Positions 1 through 7,723 of a stretch of 15,867 nt of DNA are shown here, in pieces. Each line of letters starts with the position of its first letter. The first letter of the stretch is position 1. The position numbers and the translations under genes are program-made. The notes beneath the pieces are model-generated. The model had not been told where the DNA came from, did not search any database, and saw only the letters and a list, made by a program, of their open reading frames with translations. The DNA comes from Aureococcus anophagefferens (Eukaryota; Sar; Pelagophyceae; Pelagomonadales; Pelagomonadaceae): the NCBI RefSeq assembly GCF_000186865.1, contig NW_008705565.1:6077-21943 (forward strand). Reading direction: 5' to 3'.

Positions 1-2
1 TC

Positions 3-1820
3 CTCGCGGCCGTCTACCAGAGCCTCAAATCGCCCATGGGCGTCGCCGTGTCGCCGGAGGAGAACCTCCTCTTCTTCATCGACGACACCGGCGTCTACCG
101 CGGCGACCTCGAGGGCTCCAGCGACAAGACCTTCGTCGCGGAGATCCAGGACGCGCGCTTCTGCGCGGTCCTCTCCGAGTCCGCGCCGACGCCCGCGCCG
201 ACGCCCGTGCCGACGAGCCGCCCGTCGCTCGAGCCCACGTCGGCGCCGTCCTTCCCGCCGACGCCCGTGCCCGTGCCGTCGCCGACGTCGGCGCCGTCGC
301 CGCAGCCCACGCCGGAGCCGTCGTTCATGCCCACGTCGGAGCCGACGTTCCTGCCGACGACCTACCCGTCGTTCGCGCCGTCGTCGGCGCCGACCACGTC
401 GCCGACGCCCCTGCCGACGCGCCACCCGTCGCCGGCCCCGACGGGCGCGCCGTCCTACGCGCCGTCGCCCAACCCGACGCTCGTGCCCGTGCCCGAGCCC
501 ACGGCCGTGCCGACGAGCCTGCCGACGCCGCAGTGCTGGCTCGAGATGAACAAGTGCGGCTACTGCGACGGCTCCGCGGGCTGGGAGTGCGTCGGCGAGG
601 CGCCGCCGACGTTCAAGCCGACGCCCGCGCCCATCACGCCGACGGGCAAGCCCTCGGAGAGGCCCGTGCCGTCGCCGACGGCGGGGCCCGAGCCGGCGCC
701 GACGGCGTCGCCCGTCGCCGCGGCGAAGTTCGTGGCGCCGACCTCGGCGCCCTTCGCGACCATCTCCTTCGCCGGCGCGCCGTCGGCCGCGCCCGTCGCG
801 CCGACGGCGTCGCCCCTCGCGCCGACGTCCGGGCCGACGCGCGACCTCGTGCAGTACCCGACGGTCGGCGCGCCCGGCGCGCCGACCGCGACCTACGGCA
901 CGGACCCGCCGACGCTCATGCCGCTCCCCGACGAGCAGCCGCCGCCGCACGCGAACCAGACGCACCACCAGAACCGGACGTCCTACCCGACGCTCCAGGG
1001 GTCGTCGTACGCGGCGCCGACGTTCCCGGGCTTCGCGCCGACGCGCCCGCTCCACACGGGCGCGCCGACGCTCATGCCGCTGCCCCCCGGGCCGCCGCCG
1101 CCCCACGCGAACAAGACGCACCACCAGACGCGCACGTCCCACCCGACGTCCGAGCCGACGCATACGGCCGCGCCGTCGTTCGCGTTCGGCTTCTCCGAGT
1201 ACTGCTCGACGGGCGACGACGACGACACGGAGGTCACGGAGCAGGTCGAGCAGGACGGCAAGAGCGACTGCGTCGACATCTACGAGCGGACGTCCATCCG
1301 GACCATCGCCTACCAGGCGCCTTCGATGATCATGAACCCCGCCAGGGCGGGCTGGGTCGAGTTCGACTTCTGGGTCACGTCGAACCAGTGCGTCTTCGTC
1401 TACCTCTTCGACACGAACGACGGCGTCAAGGCGTCCTGGTGCGACGACACCGCCTGGGCCGCGAGCGGCGGGTCGAACCTCGACGACGACGAGGACGGCG
1501 TCATGCTCCTCTACGACCGGCCCCTCAGCACGGCCTGCGAGTGGTCCGACGAGTCCTGGTACAAGGAGTCCTACTTCGCCTACACGCAGGAGGCCTGGAA
1601 CACGTACCGCGTGCGCTGGGACCCGGACGACTGCGACGGCAAGGGCGGCGTCTACACGACGGGCACCGACGCGAACGGCAACGTCAACAAGCTCGACTTC
1701 TGCTACAGCGACGACGACGACGCGGGCTCGCTGAGCGACCTGAGCCCGGCGAGCCTCAAGGCGGGCCTGCAGCTCCAGACCGGCGACAACTACTTCGCCA
1801 ACCTCCGCTACTCGAACTAG
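3..1820 (+). CDS. Surface protein: beta-propeller end, PT-rich stalk, C-terminal beta-sandwich-like domain (5' partial)
   Basis: The reading frame is already open at base 3, so the gene begins upstream; the ATG at 36 is probably internal. The first ~50 codons (SPMGVAVSPEENLLFFIDD, then RGDLEG) resemble the last blade of an NHL or LDL-receptor YWTD beta-propeller. From about 183 to 1185 the protein is a stalk of repeated P-T-x-A-P units, the kind of sequence expected to be O-glycosylated and extended. It is interrupted at 535-600 by a small module with four Cys (CWLEMNKCGYC...C). Two copies of a His-rich unit with N-x-T/S sequons lie at 911-992 and 1067-1148. From about 1190 to 1817 there is an acidic, aromatic-rich globular domain ending LQTGDNYFANLRYSN, similar in character to ConA/laminin-G or glucanase-type beta-sandwiches. 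No transmembrane helix follows, so it is probably secreted or wall-bound. Family assignments are inferred from pattern only. Confidence 0.75.
   Translation, partial: LAAVYQSLKSPMGVAVSPEENLLFFIDDTGVYRGDLEGSSDKTFVAEIQDARFCAVLSESAPTPAPTPVPTSRPSLEPTSAPSFPPTPVPVPSPTSAPSPQPTPEPSFMPTSEPTFLPTTYPSFAPSSAPTTSPTPLPTRHPSPAPTGAPSYAPSPNPTLVPVPEPTAVPTSLPTPQCWLEMNKCGYCDGSAGWECVGEAPPTFKPTPAPITPTGKPSERPVPSPTAGPEPAPTASPVAAAKFVAPTSAPFATISFAGAPSAAPVAPTASPLAPTSGPTRDLVQYPTVGAPGAPTATYGTDPPTLMPLPDEQPPPHANQTHHQNRTSYPTLQGSSYAAPTFPGFAPTRPLHTGAPTLMPLPPGPPPPHANKTHHQTRTSHPTSEPTHTAAPSFAFGFSEYCSTGDDDDTEVTEQVEQDGKSDCVDIYERTSIRTIAYQAPSMIMNPARAGWVEFDFWVTSNQCVFVYLFDTNDGVKASWCDDTAWAASGGSNLDDDEDGVMLLYDRPLSTACEWSDESWYKESYFAYTQEAWNTYRVRWDPDDCDGKGGVYTTGTDANGNVNKLDFCYSDDDDAGSLSDLSPASLKAGLQLQTGDNYFANLRYSN
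911..1148 (+). repeat. In-frame duplicated His/Asn-rich cassette inside the stalk
   Basis: Two copies of about 82 nt (911-992 and 1067-1148) lie 156 nt, exactly 52 codons, apart. Both encode P-T-L-M-P-L-P, then a Pro run, HAN(Q/K)THHQ and RTS(Y/H)PT. Each carries an N-x-T sequon and three or more His. The spacer between the copies is a different PT-rich stretch. The copies differ by scattered substitutions, so the duplication is not a recent assembly artefact. Confidence 0.8.
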
Positions 1821-1902
1821 CGCCCCGCGCGCTCGAGACCCCGCCCCCCCCTTATTATCTATGCCGTTATGATCGGGCACGCGCGCGCGCGGGCGTGGGC
1901 GC
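1821..1902. other. Convergent intergenic spacer
   Basis: 82 nt between the stop codons of the two facing genes. It holds an eight-base C run followed by an AT-rich patch (ttattatctatgccgttatg, about 1851-1870) and an alternating CG stretch (about 1879-1891). The AT-rich patch is the natural place for 3'-end formation signals, but no specific signal could be identified. Confidence 0.4.
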
Positions 1903-3492
1903 TCAGAAGAGGTCGCTGTCGTCGTCGGGGACGTCGTCGAAGAGGGCGCTCGGCTTGGGCGCCTTGGCCGTGGACCGGCGCTGGGGCGCGGCGGACGGCG
2001 GCCGCGCGCGGGGCTGGGGCTCCGAGCGCCCCCGGGGCCGGGCCGGCGACGTCGACGGGACGGGCCGCGTCGAGAGCTCCTCGGGGTAGTTGTCGTCGTC
2101 GTCGTCGCCGTCGCCGTCGTCGCCGGGCGGCGGCGGGTCCGCGGCGGCGTCGTCCGCGGGCAGGCGCGCCGTCGACACGAGCTCGAGGAGGTCGTCGAGG
2201 TCGCGGTCGTACTCGAGGACGTCGACGTGGGGCGCGCCGCCGCCGCATGTCGCGGCGCCCGGCGCCCGGGGCCCGTCGGCCCTGGCCCACGCGGCGCGGG
2301 CCTCGCCGAGCGCGCCGTCGACCTTGGTCGTCTCCCAGGTCTTGAAGGCCTCGGGCATGTCGACGTAGGTCTCGAGGAGCGCGACGGCGTCGTTGTGCTG
2401 CGCGGCGACCTGCTCCTTGGCGCGGCTGTAGAGCCGGTCGTAGACGTCGGCCTCGTCGCGGCGCGTCGCGTAGGTCTTGGCGCGCGCGGAGATCGTCGGC
2501 GCGAAGGTCTCGTGCTCGTGGCCGGGGTCCGCCGCGGAGCCCGTGCCGCCCTTCTTCACGGACGACGAGTTGAGGTGGGCCGTCGCCGCCGTCTGCTTCG
2601 ACGCCGGGTCGACCGTGAGCTTGCCCTCGGCCTTGAGCTTGGCCGTGATGCGCATGGACTTCTTGTTGAGCGTCGGCGCGAACGTGAGGTCGCGCGTCTC
2701 CGCGTCGTCGACGAGCTGCTTGCGCTGGAGGCGGCGCACCTTGGCCTCGTCGGCGTAGCTCTGCAGGTCCGCCGTCGTGCGCCGGGACCCGTGGCTCTGG
2801 CGGAGGTACGCGGTCGACTTGGCGGCCGCGGCGAGCCGCGGCGCGAACGTGCAGTCGCGGAGCTCCTCGGACCGCTCGCGCTCCCGGAGCTTGGCGATGC
2901 GCGCCTCGAAGCGCTTGCGCATGCCGTCCTGCATGTCGACCATGGTCGTGTTCTTGCGCTTCGCGTTCTCGAGGCGCAGGGACCGCGCGCAGAGCGCGGG
3001 CTCGAACTTGAGGTCCTTGAGCTCGCCCGCGAGGTTCGCGTTCTGCTTCGAGTTGACGCTCGCCTCCCGCGCCTTGTTCGACGCGTAGAGCCGCGCGACG
3101 AGGCCGTCCCAGTCCTTGGGCGCGAACTTCTTGGAGGGCGGGGAAGCCGCGGGGCCCGGGTGCTTGGCGCGCCAGACCTCGTAGGGCGTCGGGCCGCTCC
3201 TCAGGCTCACGGTGACGGTCGGCGACCCGCCGCCGCCGCCGCCCCGGGGCGACCCGCCGGACCCCTTGCCGTTCCCGAGGACGCTGCCGTCGTCGTCGCC
3301 CCAGTCGCGCAGCGACACGCTCAGCCGCTTCATGACCTCGGGCGTGCTCACCTTGGGGCCGCCCTCGGGGGCGCCGGCCCCCAGAGTCTCGAACTCCTCG
3401 TCCTCCGTCGGGAAGCTGCTCTTGGCCAGCACGCGCGCGAGCTGGTCCACGATCTCGTCCTCGCCGCGGAGCTCGTCCGTCGCGGCGACCAT
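1903..3492 (-). CDS. F-x-P repeat protein, uncharacterised protist family
   Basis: A single uninterrupted frame of 529 aa. The ATG at 3492 sits in CCATGG with a purine at -3. The middle of the protein repeats a unit with an F-x-P core: FEP at about residue 163, CTFAP at 214, LTFAP at 269 and ETFAP at 329, at 53 to 59 residue steps, with a further FAP at 123. Each is followed by a basic stretch (for example TLNKKSMRITAK, TISARAKTYATRR). An RLY element occurs at about 133 (LVARLYASNK) and 351 (VYDRLYSRAKE). Repeats of this style are seen in many uncharacterised proteins of ciliates, kinetoplastids and algae, some of them linked to basal bodies or flagella. I do not recognise a named family, so no function is assigned. 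The N-terminus is acidic then Gly-rich, the C-terminus is Asp/Pro/Arg-rich and looks disordered. There is no signal peptide or membrane segment. Confidence 0.8.
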   Translation of the reverse strand: MVAATDELRGEDEIVDQLARVLAKSSFPTEDEEFETLGAGAPEGGPKVSTPEVMKRLSVSLRDWGDDDGSVLGNGKGSGGSPRGGGGGGSPTVTVSLRSGPTPYEVWRAKHPGPAASPPSKKFAPKDWDGLVARLYASNKAREASVNSKQNANLAGELKDLKFEPALCARSLRLENAKRKNTTMVDMQDGMRKRFEARIAKLRERERSEELRDCTFAPRLAAAAKSTAYLRQSHGSRRTTADLQSYADEAKVRRLQRKQLVDDAETRDLTFAPTLNKKSMRITAKLKAEGKLTVDPASKQTAATAHLNSSSVKKGGTGSAADPGHEHETFAPTISARAKTYATRRDEADVYDRLYSRAKEQVAAQHNDAVALLETYVDMPEAFKTWETTKVDGALGEARAAWARADGPRAPGAATCGGGAPHVDVLEYDRDLDDLLELVSTARLPADDAAADPPPPGDDGDGDDDDDNYPEELSTRPVPSTSPARPRGRSEPQPRARPPSAAPQRRSTAKAPKPSALFDDVPDDDSDLF

Positions 3493-3782
3493 GGCTGCGA
3501 CGACAGGCTCTCAGACGTTCCTGCGGCCGCGGGCGCGCTCAGCGCCGCGGGCTGCCCCAAGATACAGGCTGAAGGTGCTGTGCTCGCTAAAACTTTCGAG
3601 CAGCGGCGCGGCGCCATCCATCGTCGTCGAGTGGCAGAAGGCGTCTTGCCGCGCCGCACCGGTTCTGCGCAGCCGCAAAAAGCACGTCGCACGAAGCGCG
3701 CGGCCTCAAACGACGCGACAGCAGCAGAAAAACCGAGCGCGTGCGCGCACCTCGCAACACGAAACAGCAGCAGGACGGCGCC
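3493..3782. promoter_or_regulatory. Shared divergent promoter region (F-x-P gene / PFKFB)
   Basis: 290 nt between two divergent start codons, so it must hold both 5' UTRs and both promoters. It is less GC-biased than the flanking genes and contains A-rich patches (around 3588-3593 and 3676-3681) and short repeated cagcag units at about 3720-3728 and 3764-3775. No clear TATA box was identified. Assignment as promoter rests on gene orientation only. Confidence 0.5.
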
Positions 3783-5292
3783 ATGACGGAGCTCGCGGGG
3801 CGCCTCACGGTGTCGAACCCCGTGCCGCAGCTGCCGCCCGGCGCGTCGTCGCCGCGCGACAACGCCGCGCTGCTCCACGTGGCGCCGAACAAGAGCAAGT
3901 ACAGCACGCCCTCGGACAAGATCGTGCTCATCCTCGTCGGCCTGCCCGCGCGCGGCAAGACGTTCGTCGCGCGCAAGGTGCACCGCTACCTCGAGTTCTT
4001 CCACGCGGTCAACGTGCGGCTCTTCAACATCGGCAACTACCGGCGCAAGCTCCTCGGGGACCACCACCCGGCGGAGTGGTTCGACCCGAAGAACGAGACG
4101 GGCGCGCGCGAGCGCAAGCTCGCGACGGACGCGGCGCTCGGCGACCTCAGCGCGTGGCTCGCGGAGGAGAACGACGGCCGCGTCGCCATCCTCGACGGGA
4201 CCCACTCGACGCTGGCCAAGCGCAACTACGCCTACGACAAACTGCGCAAGCTCGACTGCAAGGTCATCTTCCTCGAGTCCATCTGCTCGGACCGCGACGT
4301 CGTCGAGCGCAACATCGTCTCCTGCAAGCTCGGCACGCCGGACTACGTGGGCATGTCCGAGCGCGACGCCGTCGAGGACTTCCGGCGGCGCGTCGCCCAG
4401 TACGAGTCCAACTACGAGACCATCGACGCGGACTGCCTCGACGGCGCCGAGAGCAACCGGAGCTGGATCAAGATCATCGACTGCCGCCGCTTCGTCATCA
4501 ACAACATCCGGGGCTACATGCCCGGCCGCCTCGTCCAGTTCCTCAGCCACCTCCACATGGAGCCCCACGTCTTCTACTTCAGCCGCCACGGCCAGTCGGA
4601 GTACAACGTGCTCGGCAAGATCGGCGGCGACAGCGGCCTCTCGGCCGCGGGCGACGCCTACGCGAAGAAGCTCGCGGAGTTCTGCGTCTCCGAGGTCACG
4701 AAGGCGCCCGACGGCTCCGAGCGGCCCGCGCGCCTCTGGACGTCGACCATGCGGCGCACGCGCGAGACGGCGGCCTACATCGCCCACGAGAAGACGCACA
4801 TCGACTACGAGGGCGACGACGTCGGCCACGCGCAGGAGTGGGTCCAGCTCCGGATCCCTCGCGTGGTCGAACCTGGACGAGATCTTCGCGGGCGTCTGCG
4901 ACGGCATGACCTACGCGGAGATCGAGGAGCACTACCCCGAGGAGTTCAAGCGGCGCCAGGACGACAAGCTCGCCTACCGCTACCCGCGCGGCGAGTCGTA
5001 CCTCGACATGATCCACCGCCTCGACACGATGGTCCACGAGATGGAGCGCCACCGCGAGCCGCTCCTCATCGTCGCGCACCAGGGCATCCTCCGCCTCCTC
5101 TACGCCTACCTCATGGGCCTCTCCCGCGAGGAGGCGCCCTACGTCTCCATCCCCCTGAACACGGTCATCCGCCTCCAGCCCAAGACCTACAGCTGCGACG
5201 AGGAGCGCTTCCTCCTCATCGCCAAGCCCAAGAAGAGCGACGGCCAGGACGAGCCCGCGGTCGCGCGCGACGACGACCCGCCCTCCCACTGA
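3783..5292 (+). CDS. PFKFB: 6-phosphofructo-2-kinase / fructose-2,6-bisphosphatase, with a frame break near 4860
   Basis: This bifunctional cytosolic enzyme makes and degrades fructose 2,6-bisphosphate, a regulator of glycolysis and gluconeogenesis. The start at 3783 has G at -3. The kinase half shows Walker A GLPARGKT (residues 53-60), FNIGNYRRK (81-89) and the CKLGTPDY ATP-binding loop (181-188). The phosphatase half shows SRHGQSEYN with catalytic His269, IGGDSGLS (280-287) and LWTSTMRRTRETA (318-330). In frame 3 the match stops at about R360 (4860-4862). It resumes one frame over with WSNLDEIFAGVCDGMTYAEI from 4864, carrying the catalytic Glu (4879-4881), followed by YRYPRGESY and AHQG with the second catalytic His. 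Together this gives about 502 aa, normal for the family. No usable intron fits the gap; loss of two bases from a CG-alternating run explains it. An error in the sequence and a real mutant allele remain indistinguishable here. The long N-terminal extension of plant F2KP is absent. Confidence 0.93.
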
Positions 5293-5400
5293 TCCGGCGA
5301 AGTAACGCGCATGGAAATCATTTCTCGCCCTTGAACTTCAAGTTGAAGCATACGATGTAGGCGTTTCGAGGAGAATTGAGAGCATGGCTCGTTAAAGTAT
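5293..5400 (+). promoter_or_regulatory. Short AT-rich intergenic/5' region with a three-codon upstream ORF
   Basis: 108 nt between the PFKFB stop and the next gene, clearly richer in A and T than the genes around it. An ATG at 5384-5386 opens a three-codon reading frame that ends with TAA at 5393-5395, five nt before the main ATG at 5401. The main ATG itself has T at -3, a weak context. Whether the small frame is in the transcript is unknown. Confidence 0.4.
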
Positions 5401-6192
5401 ATGGGCTCTCCCGCGCTCGCCGGCGCCCTGGTCGCCGCCGTCGTGCTCGCCGGCGCCGGCCTCTGGGCCGGCATCTCCATCTCCTGCGAGGAAAAGTACG
5501 AGGACGAGGTAAAATGAACTTTCCATCCTTGAGTTCTCCATGTTCTTTTATGACATCATAGTGCGAGAGCTTCGACGCCGGCTTCCCGACGATCTCCATG
5601 CTCATGCACCACCCGGACGCGCGGCGGGCCATGCGCGGCTGCTTCGCGACGTCGAGCGTGCTCAACCTCGCGAGCGACCTCGGCCTGGCGGACGCGCTGG
5701 CCGGCGGGCGCCTGAGCGGCGCGGGCGCCGCGTGCACCGTCCTGTCGGCGGTCGCCGCCGTCGGCAGCTTCCTCGCGCTCCTCATCTGCATCGGCACGAA
5801 CCCGCGCGGGGCCCCGCACATCACGGCCTGCGTGACGTGGGCGTTCCTGCGCATCGTCTGGGGCTGCCTCCTCCTCCGCGCGCTCGTCGACGCGACGCGC
5901 GGCAGCGCGTTCACGATGGTCCGCGTGCTCGCGGGCGGCGCGCTCCAGCGTCCTGTGGCCGTCACGACTTTCGAGAGATTTGGGGTGGGAAAACAACGAG
6001 AATTCGTTACCGTCATGCTTGGTAGGCGCGCTCGCGTTCCTGGGCTTCCGCCTCGCCGTCGCCGCGCCGAGCGGCGACATGCCCGGCCACCTCGAGCTCG
6101 CCGCCGTCCTGGGCATGCTCGGCTTCGAGCTCACGCTCCTCCCGGAGGCCGCGGGGTGCCAAAGCGACGGCCGCGTCGGCGCCGTAACGTGA
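5401..6192 (+). CDS. Polytopic membrane protein, three exons, possibly Frag1/DRAM/Sfk1-like
   Basis: Proposed exons are 5401-5508, 5562-5949 and 6026-6192, giving 220 aa. The frame runs into a stop just past 5509 unless the AT-rich stretch is removed. Splicing joins ...KYEDE to CESFDAGF without a frame change at a phase 0 junction. Hydrophobic segments are visible at the N-terminus (ALAGALVAAVVLAGAGLWAG), in the middle (CTVLSAVAAVGSFLALLICI, then ITACVTWAFLRIVWGCLLL) and near the end (ALAFLGFRLAVAA, AAVLGMLGFELTLL), so about five or six helices. A first helix, then a loop with FPTIS, then further helices in about 220 aa recalls the Frag1/DRAM/Sfk1 family (membrane proteins linked to GPI remodelling and autophagy). 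That is a resemblance in layout, not a firm assignment. It converges on the PAS gene with only 7 nt between stop codons. Confidence 0.65.
5509..5561 (+). other. Intron 1 of the polytopic membrane protein (53 nt)
   Basis: Begins GTAAAATG and ends ATCATAG. It is strikingly AT-rich against the GC-rich exons, with pyrimidine-rich stretches inside. Removing it joins the two exons in phase 0 and avoids an in-frame TGA at 5515-5517. Confidence 0.85.
5950..6025 (+). other. Intron 2 of the polytopic membrane protein (about 76 nt, donor uncertain)
   Basis: The exon 2 frame loses its membrane-protein character after GGALQ, and the hydrophobic ALAFLGF frame starts after TTGGTAG at 6019-6025. The stretch from about 5960 to 6022 is AT-rich. 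Donor GT at 5950 with acceptor AG at 6024-6025 restores frame (phase 1). Donor GT at 5955 or 5961 with AG at 5999-6000 would also keep frame, but gives shorter introns. Confidence 0.6.
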
Positions 6193-6199
6193 GCCCCCC

Positions 6200-6254
6200 C
6201 TAGCGGCCGCGCGGGCGGGAGACGCGGCCGCCCCGCGTCACGGTCGGCGGCTCG

Positions 6255-6288
<34 letters not shown>

Positions 6289-7589
6289 GGGCCGGCGGGA
6301 GCTCCTTGGCGAGGACCTTGCCCTTGGCCTTGGCGGCCATCTTCGGCGCGGCCTTCTTCGACGCCTGCTTGCCCTTGGGCGCCTTCTTCGCCGCGGCGGG
6401 CGCCTTGGCCGGCGGCGGCTCGGCGGTGTCGTCGTGGGCCGGCGGCGGCGGCGGCTGCTTCTTGGCCTTTTTCGCCGGGGGCCGGTCCGCGTGCGCGGGC
6501 GCCTTGCGCTTCGGCTCGTCGGCGTCGAGGGGCCCCTCGCCGGGCGGGGGGGCGTCGACGTCGACGGTCGACAGCGTCAGCGACGCGCCCGTGGGCCGCG
6601 GCGGCTTGCGGCGCTTCGCGCGCGGCGCCTCGCCCGGCGGCAGCGCCGCGTCGCCGACGTACGCGAGCACGCAGCCCGCCCTCGCGTCGGCCCCGTCGTC
6701 GTCGTCGAGGGCGTCGCCGCCGTCGCCGCCGCCCGGCGCGCCCGCGTCGCCCAGGTCGTCGTCGACGAGGCCGTGGGCCGCGAGCGCGAGCGCGTCCGCG
6801 TCGTCGGCGTTCGGCCGCCGGACGAACCGGAGGTCGCCCGAGCCGCGCGCGGCCGCGAGGACCGCCGCCTCCGCGTCCCCGAAGGGCCCGCGCCAGCGCG
6901 CCGCGCGCTCGACGACGTCCCGGAGCTTCTCCCGCCGCTCGCCGTCGAGCGCGTCCCGCGCGGCCGCCGCGGCCGCGGCCGCGGCCGCCGCGTCGTCGTC
7001 CGCGGGCGGCGCCGCGGGCGCCGGCGCCGGCGCGTCGGCCGCCGCCGGCCGCGTCAGGGCCCGGAACTTGGCGTTGGCGCGCTCGACGTCGCCGTCGCCG
7101 CCGACGATGGCCATGCCGAACGGCGCGGTCTCGAAGACCCGCTCCCAGGAGATCTCCGCGGGCGGCATGGGCTCGTAGACCGGCCGGCGCCGGCCCGCCG
7201 CCGGCGGCCGGAGCTTGCCGCCGCCCCGGGCGAACTGGGCCTGGGCCGCGCCGCTCGCGCTCCGCTGCTGCTCCGCGGCGCGCGCGAGGTTCACCTGGCT
7301 CAGCATCGGCTGGAGCACGGACACCATGTGCTGCTGCTCGAGCTGGAGCCTAGGGGGGAGGCGACGCGTCGGCCGCGCGCGGGCGACGGGGCGGGCGCGG
7401 GGCGACGCGCTGCGCCTGGCGCGTCTGGAGCAGCCGCAGGTAGTGGTTCGCGTCCTGCTGGGCGGCCTCCGTCGGCTTGTCCGCGGCGTTCTCGTAGCCC
7501 GCGGCGGCGAGGAGGCTGCGCAGGTCGTTCATGTTCGCCCCGGGGATCGCGTTCGGTGAGGCGCGGGGCGCCGGCGGCGCGGGGTCCAT
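6200..7589 (-). CDS. PAS-domain protein with low-complexity basic/acidic tail, two exons
   Basis: Proposed exons (minus strand) are 7589-7407 and 7342-6200, giving 441 aa. The ATG at 7589 has G at -3 and G at +4. A Gln/Leu-rich helical N-terminus (NHYLRLLQTRQAQR, then LEQQHMVSVLQPMLSQVNLA) precedes a PAS-like segment at about residues 126-160: WERVFETAPFGMAIV, GDGDVERANAKFRALT. It is interrupted by an Ala/Asp run and seems to resume through a helix (REKLRDVVERAARW) and strands ending in GCVLAYV. PAS domains bind small ligands or partner proteins; no LOV-type Cys motif or catalytic output domain is visible. The last ~150 residues are Lys/Pro/Ala-rich with KRRK and KKAKK clusters, then ten Asp, suggesting a nuclear or DNA-associated protein. 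Stramenopile bZIP-PAS factors are one comparison, but no bZIP is seen here. Confidence 0.68.
6257..6286 (-). repeat. (GTC)10 trinucleotide run encoding poly-Asp
   Basis: Ten perfect GTC units on the plus strand, read as ten GAC (Asp) codons in the C-terminal tail of the PAS-domain protein. A homologous-looking run of nine units lies at 12736-12762 in the aspartyl protease tail. Confidence 0.95.
7343..7406 (-). other. Intron of the PAS-domain gene (64 nt)
   Basis: On the minus strand it starts GTCGCCCC and ends CCCCCCTAGGCTCCAG, with a strong pyrimidine tract before the acceptor. Removal joins ...RQAQR to LEQQHMVSV in phase 0. The earlier TAG at 7352-7350 is a tempting acceptor but would break the frame with this donor. 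Confidence 0.65.
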
Positions 7590-7723
7590 TGCGCACGGGG
7601 CAGCTTTTTGAGTTTTTCGGGTTGAACATTTCATTGCACACTCAATAGCAGCCTAGCAGCCCCTGAGGAGGCTGGGCCCAGCAAATTCTGCGCGGGCCCG
7701 AAGTCGAGCTCTCGTCGTCGACG
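7590..7723. promoter_or_regulatory. Shared divergent promoter region (PAS gene / C-type lectin gene)
   Basis: 134 nt between two divergent ATGs. It has a T-rich patch (about 7605-7632) on the PAS side. It also holds the tandem unit tagcagcc (7648-7655 and 7656-7663 approximately) next to a small stem of cagcc and ggctg. Function is inferred only from position between two divergent genes. Confidence 0.5.

Noticed and set aside
180..1190. Possible CRISPR or satellite array from the repeating ccgacg pattern
   Set aside because: The periodicity is irregular, in codon multiples, and encodes an uninterrupted PT-rich protein stalk; there are no fixed-length repeats and spacers.
1859..2345. Arg-rich open frames on both strands near the 3' end of the F-x-P gene
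   Set aside because: Almost pure Arg/Ala/Pro, overlapping the real coding frame; shadows of GC-rich codons.
4820..4865. A very short intron explaining the PFKFB frame change
   Set aside because: GT and AG pairs inside the gap give only 6 to 15 nt or the wrong phase, while real introns here are 53 to 76 nt.
3348..4907. 519-aa minus-strand open frame opposite PFKFB
   Set aside because: The plus strand carries clear PFKFB motifs. The antisense frame is Val/Arg/Asp-rich low complexity, as expected opposite a gene with G/C third positions. Similar antisense frames opposite other genes (for example 2227-3786 and 12788-14407 on plus) were rejected for the same reason.
4906..5292. A separate small phosphoglycerate-mutase-like gene
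   Set aside because: It lacks the RHG motif and begins in mid-domain; its residues are the second half of the PFKFB phosphatase, displaced by the frame break.
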